A stretch of 5,878 nucleotides of DNA, from positions 1 to 5,878 of the forward strand of contig JASHWO010000285.1 in assembly GCA_030044045.1 (NCBI GenBank). Direction: 5' to 3'. Of this stretch, positions 1-4,653 are shown one piece after another. Each line of letters begins with the position of its first letter. The stretch's first letter is position 1. The DNA is from Acidimicrobiales bacterium. Its GTDB lineage: Bacteria; Actinomycetota; Acidimicrobiia; Acidimicrobiales; RAAP-2. The position numbers and the translations under genes were made by a program. The notes below the pieces were generated by a model. The model saw nothing but the letters and a program-made list of their open reading frames with translations. It was not told where the DNA came from and did no database searches.

Positions 1-368
1 TCGCGCCGCGGCGGGCCCTCCCGGCGGTGGGGGCGGTCGTCGCCCCCCCGCCGTGGCGGTCGCTCCTCCCCTCCCCGCCGCCGGCCGCCGCCGGCCGAGA
101 CGAGCACGACGTCGGGACCGCGCCGGGGCACCCCGATCACCTCGATCCGGTTGGCCGGGTGCTCGTGCGACGGCTTGGCGGCCAGGGCCACCACCTCGAT
201 CCCCTCGATGCCGCTCTCCACCTCGGCGCGCAGCACGTCGCCCACCGACGCCCCGCCCGGCACCATGTCCCCGGGCAGGCTCCCCTTGGGCTGCTTGGCC
301 CCGGCGGCGCGCCAGGTCCAGGCCTCGCCGGAGTGGCTCGTCAGCTCGATGTCGATTCGACGGGACAT
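1..368 (-). CDS. Conserved protein of unknown function, N-terminal part (runs off window)
   Basis: The open frame starts at ATG 366-368 and continues without a stop to the left edge, giving 122 codons; the C-terminus lies outside. The first ~80 residues look like a compact domain: MSRRIDIELTS at the start, then a WTWRAAGAKQPKG motif and a VGDVLRAE stretch that could be a small beta-barrel. From about residue 95 the chain turns into a low-complexity Arg/Gly/Pro/Glu tail, typical of a flexible, possibly nucleic-acid-binding linker. I do not know the function. The N-terminus resembles, from memory only, a conserved hypothetical protein of Acidimicrobiia-like actinobacteria that has a longer C-terminal domain. 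It lies 49 nt downstream of the pyrophosphatase on the same strand, so cotranscription is plausible. No strong ribosome binding site precedes the ATG. The frame is supported by the ordered N-terminal sequence, which differs from the repetitive Arg/Pro shadows in other frames. Confidence 0.7.
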   Translation of the reverse strand, partial: MSRRIDIELTSHSGEAWTWRAAGAKQPKGSLPGDMVPGGASVGDVLRAEVESGIEGIEVVALAAKPSHEHPANRIEVIGVPRRGPDVVLVSAGGGRRRGGEERPPRRGGDDRPHRREGPPRR

Positions 369-417
369 GCGGCGCTCACGCTACCCGCTCGCCGGGCGGT
401 CGGTCGCACGCGACCAG

Positions 418-930
418 TCAGGCCGGTGGGCCACCGCCCGTCGCGGCATGACGCTCCCGGCACGCCGCCAGCTCCTCCAGGGCCGCCTGCCGGCCCTCGA
501 AGCCGCCGGTCTCGCTGCGCTTGCCGGGCTCCAGGTCCTTGTAGATACTGAAGAAGTGCTCGATCTCGTCGAGCAGGTGCCCGGGGATGTCGCCGATGTC
601 GTGGGCCTCGCTCCAGGCCGGGTCGTGCGCCAGGACGGTGAGGAGCTTGGCGTCGGGCCCGGCCTCGTCGTGCATCCAGAACACGCCGAGCACCCGCACC
701 CGGACCAGGCATCCGGGGAAGGTGGGATCCTCGAGCAGCACCAGCGCGTCGAGGGGGTCGCCGTCCTTGGCCAGGGTCTCGGGGACGAAGCCGTAGTCGG
801 CCGGATAGGCCGTGGCGGTGGCCAGCCGTCGGTCGAGGCGGATGACGTGCCGCTCGTGGTCGTACTCGTACTTGTTCCGCCCGCCGGCAGGGATCTCCAC
901 GATCACGTCGACGGCCACGCCCCCCATCAT
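418..930 (-). CDS. ppa: Inorganic pyrophosphatase, family I (soluble)
   Basis: This enzyme hydrolyses pyrophosphate to two phosphates in the cytoplasm with Mg2+, pulling biosynthetic reactions forward. The 170-residue product has the usual length of bacterial family I enzymes and every signature. It shows VEIPAGGRNKYE (residues 11-22, with E12, K20 and E22), YPADYGFVPET (42-52) and the metal-binding DGDPLDALV (56-64, with D56, D58 and D61). HDEAGPDAK (87-95) and FFSIYKDLEPGK (126-137) complete the active site. The start is uncertain between ATG 928-930, ATG 925-927 and GTG 916-918. None has a good Shine-Dalgarno, and the frame stays open to a GTG at 997-999 whose extra residues look non-homologous. 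I chose the first ATG of the pair. It diverges from the response regulator and is followed 49 nt later by the unknown gene on the same strand. Confidence 0.96.
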   Translation of the reverse strand: MMGGVAVDVIVEIPAGGRNKYEYDHERHVIRLDRRLATATAYPADYGFVPETLAKDGDPLDALVLLEDPTFPGCLVRVRVLGVFWMHDEAGPDAKLLTVLAHDPAWSEAHDIGDIPGHLLDEIEHFFSIYKDLEPGKRSETGGFEGRQAALEELAACRERHAATGGGPPA

Positions 931-957
931 GCTCGACGGGTGCCCGGACGGGGGGGG

Positions 958-975
958 CGCCGGCCGGTGCCGGCG
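958..975. repeat. Perfect 7-bp inverted repeat in the ppa/response-regulator divergent gap
   Basis: CGCCGGC at 958-964 and GCCGGCG at 969-975 are exact inverted repeats around a 4-nt CGGT loop. They lie inside the 58-nt gap between two divergent starts, so the sequence would be in or near both 5' leaders. It could be a regulator-binding dyad or a leader hairpin. GCCGGC is common in such GC-rich DNA, so chance is a serious alternative. No recognisable -10 or -35 element is visible in the gap. Confidence 0.35.
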
Positions 976-988
976 GGTCGCTGACGCC

Positions 989-1687
989 GTGGCCGCCACC
1001 GTCCTGGTGATCGAGGACGAGCTGGACCTGCGCGAGCTGGTCCGCGGCTACCTGCAGCGCGAGGGCATGGGCGTGCTGTCCACCGGCTCGGGGGCCGAGG
1101 GCATCGCGCTGGCCGCCGGGGGCACGGCGGACCTGGTGATCCTCGACCTGAGCCTGCCCGACGTGCCCGGGGAGGAGGTGGCCCGGGAGGTCCGCCGGGG
1201 GAGCGACGTGCCGATCGTGGTGCTGTCGGCCAAGGTGGGGGAGGCCGATCGCATCCGCTGCTTCGAGCTCGGTGCCGACGACTACGTGACGAAGCCCTTC
1301 AGCCCGCGGGAGCTGGTGCTGCGGGCCCAGGCCATCCTGCGGCGGGGGCGGGCCGACGGGGCGGCCGGTGGCCCGGGCTCGTTCGGCCAGGGCGAGCTGT
1401 GCCTGGACGAGGCCCGCCGGGAGGTGCGCGTGCGCGGCCGGCCGGTGGTGCTGACGCCCACCGAGTGGGGGCTGCTCGCCGCCCTCACCGGGAACCCGGG
1501 CCGCGTCTACTCCCGCCAGGAGCTGGTCAACCGGGTACGCGGCTACGAGCACGACGGCTACGAGCGCACCGTCGACTCCCACGTGCGGAACCTCCGGCGC
1601 AAGCTGGAGCACGACCCCCGGTCGCCCCGGATCGTGCTCACGGTGCGGGGCGGCGGGTACCGGCTGGGGCTGGGTCGGGACCGCTGA
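989..1687 (+). CDS. DNA-binding response regulator, OmpR/PhoB family
   Basis: This is a two-component output protein: an N-terminal receiver phosphorylated by a histidine kinase and a C-terminal winged helix that binds DNA. With the GTG start at 989 the protein is 232 residues, normal for the family. The receiver (about 4-118) has the acidic pair E9/D10, the phospho-acceptor D53 in VILDLSLPD, the switch S80, Y99 and K102 in DDYVTKPF. The effector domain (about 134-228) carries LTPTEWGLL (155-163), the recognition-helix region RTVDSHVRNLRRKL (193-206) and the wing VRGGGYRLG (219-227). The frame opens further upstream (ATG 929), but that extension does not look like a receiver, so GTG 989 is preferred although its ribosome site is weak. 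No histidine kinase lies next to it in the window, making it an orphan as far as seen here. Its targets and signal cannot be told from sequence. Confidence 0.93.
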   Translation: MAATVLVIEDELDLRELVRGYLQREGMGVLSTGSGAEGIALAAGGTADLVILDLSLPDVPGEEVAREVRRGSDVPIVVLSAKVGEADRIRCFELGADDYVTKPFSPRELVLRAQAILRRGRADGAAGGPGSFGQGELCLDEARREVRVRGRPVVLTPTEWGLLAALTGNPGRVYSRQELVNRVRGYEHDGYERTVDSHVRNLRRKLEHDPRSPRIVLTVRGGGYRLGLGRDR

Positions 1688-1757
1688 GCCTCGGCACGCC
1701 ACCCACCGGCGCCCGGGCGGACACCATACGCCAACCGATTCTCCACCCGGTCTCCAC

Positions 1758-1792
1758 CCCCATTGCACGTCGCCTGCACACGATGGGGTTTT
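1758..1792 (+). terminator. Candidate intrinsic terminator downstream of the response regulator
   Basis: CCCCAT (1758-1763) pairs with ATGGGG (1783-1788) and is followed at once by TTTT (1789-1792). Inside, TGCA (1764-1767) can pair with TGCA (1775-1778), leaving a 4-nt bulge and a 7-nt loop. The position, 70 nt after the response-regulator stop, fits a terminator. The T-run is short and the stem is interrupted, so confidence is moderate. Confidence 0.42.
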
Positions 1793-1881
1793 ACTGGCGG
1801 CACGGCACGTCGACAGGACTGCGGCGCCCGCCGGCCACCCCGCCGGTCCGGGCCGCCCGCCGGGCGCGGGAGGTGACGGTC

Positions 1882-1987
1882 CCGTCGCCCCGAGGTCCCG
1901 TTCGCTGCGGGCGCCGGCACGCGTCGGGGAGGCACCATCCTCCTTCCCGGCCGGGCCGGCGCCCGCAGGAACGGGTTCCGTCGCCCC
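1882..1987. repeat. 10-bp direct repeats flanking the long hairpin
   Basis: CCGTCGCCCC occurs at 1882-1891 and again at 1978-1987, bracketing the inverted repeat at 1897-1975 with 5 nt on the left and 2 nt on the right. The arrangement resembles a small element between target-site duplications. A 10-bp match is not strong evidence at this base composition, so chance duplication remains quite possible. Confidence 0.4.
1897..1975. repeat. Long imperfect inverted repeat able to form a ~79-nt hairpin
   Basis: The left arm is CCCGTTC (1897-1903), a single unpaired G (1904), then CTGCGGGCGCCGGC (1905-1918). The right arm is the exact complement: GCCGGCGCCCGCAG (1955-1968) followed by GAACGGG (1969-1975). 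That is 21 paired positions with one bulged base. The 36-nt interior adds a second stem, GGAGG (1928-1932) with CCTCC (1939-1943) around a CACCAT loop. Candidate identities are a REP-like or MITE-like intergenic repeat, a strong factor-independent terminator without a U-tract, or a structured leader of the downstream operon. Such pairing is far beyond what base composition alone predicts, but nothing here fixes the function. Confidence 0.8.
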
Positions 1988-1996
1988 ACGCCTGGG

Positions 1997-2032
1997 GAAT
2001 AAAGGAAGTAATCTCTACCTTTATTCGGGTAG
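1997..2032 (+). promoter_or_regulatory. AT-rich dyad, probable promoter/operator of the SDR-QueA-like-regulator operon
   Basis: GAATAAAGG (1997-2005) and CCTTTATTC (2018-2026) form a perfect 9-bp inverted repeat with a 12-nt spacer. The arm centres are 21 bp apart, two helical turns, which suits a dimeric regulator binding one DNA face. Within the spacer, TAATCT (2009-2014) matches the -10 pattern TANNNT. A start near 2021 would leave a leader of about 48 nt ahead of the ATG at 2069. No good -35 element is seen. An overlapping second dyad, CTACC (2015-2019) with GGTAG (2028-2032), cannot form at the same time as the first in RNA. The patch is a striking AT island in GC-rich DNA. The regulator encoded third in the operon is a candidate binder, by inference only. 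Confidence 0.5.
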
Positions 2033-2068
2033 GCCCGCCGGGTGGGCGTGGCCGGGGAGGTGGGTGCC

Positions 2069-2779
2069 ATGGGCGTGGCCATCGTCACCGGAGCGTCGAG
2101 GGGCCTGGGGCGGGCATTGGCCGCCGGCCTGGCCGGGAGGGGGTGGTCGCTGGTGGTCGACGCCCGCGACAGTGCCGAGCTGACCGCCGCCGTCGACGAG
2201 ATCGGCCGACCCGGCCCGCCGGGAGAGGTGGTGGCCGTCCCCGGCGACGTCACCGACCCGGCCCACCGGCGGGCGCTGGTGGCGGCGGCCGGGCGCTTGG
2301 GCGGCCTGGACCTACTGGTGAACAACGCCAGCACCCTGGGCACGTCGCCGCTGCCGCCGATGACCCGTTACCCGCTGGACGACCTGCGGGAGGTGCTCGA
2401 GGTGAACGTGGTGGCGCCGGTGGCCCTGGCGCAGGAGGCCCTGGGCCTGCTCCGGGCGGCGTCCTTCCCCCGGGTCCTCGACGTGACCTCCGACGCCGCG
2501 GTCGAGCCGTACCCGGGGTGGGGTGGCTACGGGTCGTCCAAGGCGGCGCTGGACCAGGCCGGCGCCGTGCTGGCCGCCGAGGAGCCGGGCGTGCGGGTGT
2601 GGTCGGTGGACCCGGGCGACCTGCGCACCCGGATGCACCAGGCGGCCTACCCGGGCGAGGACATCTCCGACCGCCCCCTGCCCGAGACGGTGGTGCCCGC
2701 GCTGCTCGACCTGGTGGCCAGCGACCGGCCCAGCGGGCGCTACCGGGTGGCGGATCTGCAGGGGGAGGTGGCGGCATGA
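2069..2779 (+). CDS. Short-chain dehydrogenase/reductase (SDR), classical type
   Basis: This is an NAD(P)-dependent oxidoreductase with a Rossmann fold; the substrate is unknown. The 236-residue product carries the classical SDR marks: the cofactor loop TGASRGLG (residues 7-14), D60 in the GDVTD segment, NNAS (85-88) and N113. The catalytic set is S141, Y154 and K158 in the YxxxK arrangement, and PGD (182-184) follows. All catalytic residues are present, so it should be active. D31 at the end of beta-2 leans to NAD(H), whereas R11 in the glycine-rich loop is common in NADP(H) enzymes, so the cofactor is undecided. ATG 2069 is chosen because GGAGG (2056-2060) sits 8 nt upstream; an in-frame GTG at 2042 lacks such a site. 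The stop overlaps the next start as ATGA, implying translational coupling to the QueA-like gene and a shared pathway. Confidence 0.93.
   Translation: MGVAIVTGASRGLGRALAAGLAGRGWSLVVDARDSAELTAAVDEIGRPGPPGEVVAVPGDVTDPAHRRALVAAAGRLGGLDLLVNNASTLGTSPLPPMTRYPLDDLREVLEVNVVAPVALAQEALGLLRAASFPRVLDVTSDAAVEPYPGWGGYGSSKAALDQAGAVLAAEEPGVRVWSVDPGDLRTRMHQAAYPGEDISDRPLPETVVPALLDLVASDRPSGRYRVADLQGEVAA
2761..2768 (+). promoter_or_regulatory. Shine-Dalgarno fixing the QueA-like start
   Basis: GGGGGAGG lies 7 nt before ATG 2776, inside the last codons of the SDR gene. It supports this ATG even though it adds a ~58-residue low-complexity N-terminus before the conserved domain. Confidence 0.7.
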
Positions 2780-3978
2780 GCGCGGCGGCGGCGACGGGTG
2801 CGCTGGCCGTCCCCGTTCCGGCAGCCCCCCTGGACCTGGCGGACCCAGCCGGCCCGGCCTCGGCCTCGGCGGACGGCCCGCCTCCGGCGCCGGTGGCTGG
2901 CCCGGCGACAGCCCCGTTCGGCACCAGCGGTGCGCAGCCAGCCCGGGTGGCCGCCCTCCGCTTCGACCTGCCGCCGGAGATGGAGGCGGCTTCGCCGCCC
3001 GAAGCCCGGGGGCTCACCCGCGACGCCGTGCGCATGCTGGTGGCTCACCGGGGCGACGGCTCGCTGGCCCACGCCACCTTCGCCGAGCTGCCGGCCCACC
3101 TGGCCGAGGGCGACCTGGTGGTGGTCAACACCTCGGGCACCCTGGCGGCCAGCCTGCCCGCCACCGGGGGACGGGCGGGGCCGGTCGAGGTCCACCTGTC
3201 GACCCGGCTGCCCGCCGACCTCTGGACGGTGGAGATCCGCCGGGACGGCCGGGCCCACCTCGCCGCCGAGGCCGGCCAGGCCTTCGATCTGCCGGCCGGC
3301 GGGCGGGTGACCCTGCTGGCGCCCTACGCGCCGGTGACCGGCGGGGTGCGGCTCTGGGTGGCCGCGCTGCAGGTGCCCGGGCCGCTGCCGGCCTACCTGT
3401 CGGCCCACGGGAGCCCCATTCGCTACGGCTACGTGCAGGGGGAGTGGCCGATCGCCATGTACCAGAACGTCTACGCCACCGAGCCCGGCTCGGCCGAGAT
3501 GCCCAGCGCCGGCCGTCCCTTCACGCCCGAGGTGCTGACCCGGTTGATGGCCCGGGGGATCGGGGTGGCCCCGTTGCTCCTGCACGCCGGCGTGGCCTCG
3601 CCCGGGGCCGGCGAGCCGCCGTACCCCGAGTACTTCCAGGTGACGGCGGCTACCGCCCGCCGGGTCAACGAGGTGCGTCGGGTCGGGGGCCGGGTGGTGG
3701 CCGTGGGCACCACCGTGGTGCGGGCCCTGGAGACGGTGGTCGACGCCCGGGGCCTGGTGAGCCCGGGCAGCGGCTGGACGGAGACGGTGGTCACCCCGGA
3801 CCGGGTGGTGCGTTCGGTGGACGGGCTGCTCACCGGCTGGCACGAGCCGGAGGCGTCGCACCTGGCCATGCTCGAAGCGATTGCCGGTCGGGAACTGCTG
3901 GTCCGCAGCTACGAGGCCGCCCTGGCCGAGGGCTACCTGTGGCACGAGTTCGGCGACGTCCACCTGGTGTTGCCGTGA
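2776..3978 (+). CDS. QueA-like protein (S-adenosylmethionine:tRNA ribosyltransferase-isomerase family), divergent actinobacterial type
   Basis: Canonical QueA transfers and isomerises the ribosyl group of S-adenosylmethionine onto 7-aminomethyl-deazaguanine in tRNA, making epoxyqueuosine. This 400-residue protein keeps the family fold signature: FDLPPE (63-68), EGDLVVVNTS (111-120), MYQNVYATEPGSAEMPSAGRPFT (starting at 228), VAVGTTVVRALE (308-319), DGLLTGWHEPEASHLAML (349-366) and YLWHEFGDVHLVLP (387-400). Several motifs differ from true QueA. NDTRVIPARL is replaced by NTSGTLAASL, APTAGLHFT by MPSAGRPFT, the LHVGxGTF region by LLHAGVASP, and NFHLPKST by GWHEPEAS. It therefore likely acts on another substrate or in another context; the queA symbol is withheld. 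Residues 1-58 are an Ala/Pro-rich tail without homology that I recognise. ATGA and GTGA overlaps tie it to the genes on both sides. No other queuosine gene is in the window. Confidence 0.88.
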   Translation: MSAAAATGALAVPVPAAPLDLADPAGPASASADGPPPAPVAGPATAPFGTSGAQPARVAALRFDLPPEMEAASPPEARGLTRDAVRMLVAHRGDGSLAHATFAELPAHLAEGDLVVVNTSGTLAASLPATGGRAGPVEVHLSTRLPADLWTVEIRRDGRAHLAAEAGQAFDLPAGGRVTLLAPYAPVTGGVRLWVAALQVPGPLPAYLSAHGSPIRYGYVQGEWPIAMYQNVYATEPGSAEMPSAGRPFTPEVLTRLMARGIGVAPLLLHAGVASPGAGEPPYPEYFQVTAATARRVNEVRRVGGRVVAVGTTVVRALETVVDARGLVSPGSGWTETVVTPDRVVRSVDGLLTGWHEPEASHLAMLEAIAGRELLVRSYEAALAEGYLWHEFGDVHLVLP

Positions 3979-4643
3979 CCGGTTCCCCCCTGGCCAACCT
4001 GCCCGGGCCCCGCCGGGCCATCCTGGAGGCGGTCAAGCGTCGCGGCACCATGACCGCGCCGGAGCTGGCTGGGGAGCTGGGGACCACGGTGCCGGCCGTC
4101 CGCCAGCAGCTGGCCCGCCTAGAGCAGGACGGCCTGGTGACCCACCGGCCCGACCCCGAGGGCCGGGGGCGGCCAGTGCACCGCTACGAGCTGTCGCCAG
4201 CGGCCGAGCCGCTGTTCCCGAAGCGCTACGGCGACCTGACCACGGAGCTACTGGGCTACCTCGGCGGGCCGGCCAGCGAGCAGGTAACCGACCTGTTCGA
4301 GCAGCGACGCCGCCGCCGGGTGGCCGACGCCCGGGCCCGGCTGGCCGGCGCCACGGTGGACGAGCGGGTGGCCGAGCTGACCCGCATCCTCGACGAGGAC
4401 GGCTACCTGGCCGACGTGCGGCCGCTGGAGGGCGGCGGGTGGCTCGTCACCGAGCACAACTGCGCCATCCTCACCGTGGCCACCGGGTACCGGCAGGCGT
4501 GCGCCAGCGAGCTGGCCTTTCTGCGGGACGCCCTGCCTGGGGCCCGGGTCGAGCGGGTGGCGCACCTCATGGACGGGGCCCACGCCTGCGCCTACGCCGT
4601 CCGCCCGGCCGAGCCGGACCCACCTCCCTTGAACCGCCGATAA
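3975..4643 (+). CDS. SufR-like winged-helix transcriptional regulator with conserved cysteines
   Basis: The 222-residue protein has an N-terminal winged helix (about 11-72): AILEAVKRRGTMTAPELAGE, then the recognition helix TVPAVRQQLARLEQDGLV (38-55) and a wing ending GRPVHRYELS (65-74). The C-terminal half contains EHNC (160-163), then C176 and C205, giving C-X12-C-X28-C. The same arrangement occurs in SufR repressors, where the cysteines hold an iron-sulfur cluster that tunes repression of Fe-S assembly genes. Cluster binding here is inferred. GTG 3975 overlaps the QueA-like stop (GTGA). There is no Shine-Dalgarno, so translation probably depends on coupling. A later ATG at 4050 would cut into the HTH. 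No suf genes are adjacent in the window, so this is more likely a family member regulating its own operon or a distant locus than SufR itself. It ends 6 nt from the convergent ctaG-like gene. Confidence 0.88.
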   Translation: MTGSPLANLPGPRRAILEAVKRRGTMTAPELAGELGTTVPAVRQQLARLEQDGLVTHRPDPEGRGRPVHRYELSPAAEPLFPKRYGDLTTELLGYLGGPASEQVTDLFEQRRRRRVADARARLAGATVDERVAELTRILDEDGYLADVRPLEGGGWLVTEHNCAILTVATGYRQACASELAFLRDALPGARVERVAHLMDGAHACAYAVRPAEPDPPPLNRR

Positions 4644-4653
4644 TGTACATTAT
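4640..4653. repeat. 14-bp perfect palindrome spanning two convergent stop codons
   Basis: ATAATGTACATTAT at 4640-4653 is an exact palindrome. It includes the TAA stop of the regulator (4641-4643) and, on the other strand, the TAA stop of the ctaG-like gene (4650-4652), with TGTACA between. It has no loop and no T-run, so it is not a normal intrinsic terminator. It may be a protein-binding site, a coincidence of two TAA codons around a palindromic hexamer, or both. Confidence 0.75.

Larger units (their letters stand above)
1688..2068. other. 381-nt non-coding, structured intergenic region
   Basis: No credible gene occupies this stretch; open frames crossing it are Arg/Pro-rich shadows that run into neighbouring genes. 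It contains, in order: a terminator-like hairpin (1758-1792); a weak GC-rich inverted repeat GCGCCCG/CGGGCGC (1824-1830 and 1861-1867); a 10-bp direct repeat CCGTCGCCCC (1882-1891 and 1978-1987); a long inverted repeat (1897-1975); and an AT-rich dyad (1997-2026) ahead of the Shine-Dalgarno of the next gene. This is a large spacer for such gene-dense DNA, which suggests regulatory content or a small inserted repeat. Confidence 0.75.

Noticed and set aside
402..415. GGTCGC/GCGACC hairpin between the pyrophosphatase and the unknown gene as a terminator.
   Set aside because: The stem is short, there is no T-run, and the two genes are close and co-directional, so termination there is not supported.
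341..1768. A 475-codon open frame on the minus strand covering the pyrophosphatase and response regulator.
   Set aside because: It is out of frame with two unmistakable conserved proteins and translates to Arg/Pro/Gly/His-rich sequence without domains, a usual artefact of high-GC DNA.
1824..1867. GCGCCCG/CGGGCGC inverted repeat as a second strong hairpin in the gap.
   Set aside because: The 7-bp GC-only arms are 30 nt apart with poor pairing inside; this is expected by chance at this base composition.
1995..2000. GGGAAT resembling the -35 of SigR/SigH-type promoters.
   Set aside because: The expected GTT-type -10 element is missing at the required distance; the bases belong to the AT-rich dyad.
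1399..2775. Upstream continuation of the QueA-like frame as one very long protein starting at 1399.
   Set aside because: The part before 2776 is low-complexity and overlaps the response regulator and SDR in other frames; a strong ribosome site marks ATG 2776 as the start.
2740..3963. A 407-codon minus-strand open frame opposite the QueA-like gene.
   Set aside because: It shows repetitive His/Gly/Arg composition, no conserved motif, and complete overlap with a conserved gene.
2523..3974. Upstream continuation of the regulator frame through the QueA-like gene.
   Set aside because: It is an out-of-frame Arg/Gly/Pro shadow; recognisable regulator sequence begins only at GTG 3975.
4640..4653. 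The palindrome as a CopY-type cop box.
   Set aside because: A cop box is TACA-N2-TGTA. Here the core is TGTACA, with the half-sites in the opposite order and overlapping, and it sits at gene ends rather than in a promoter.
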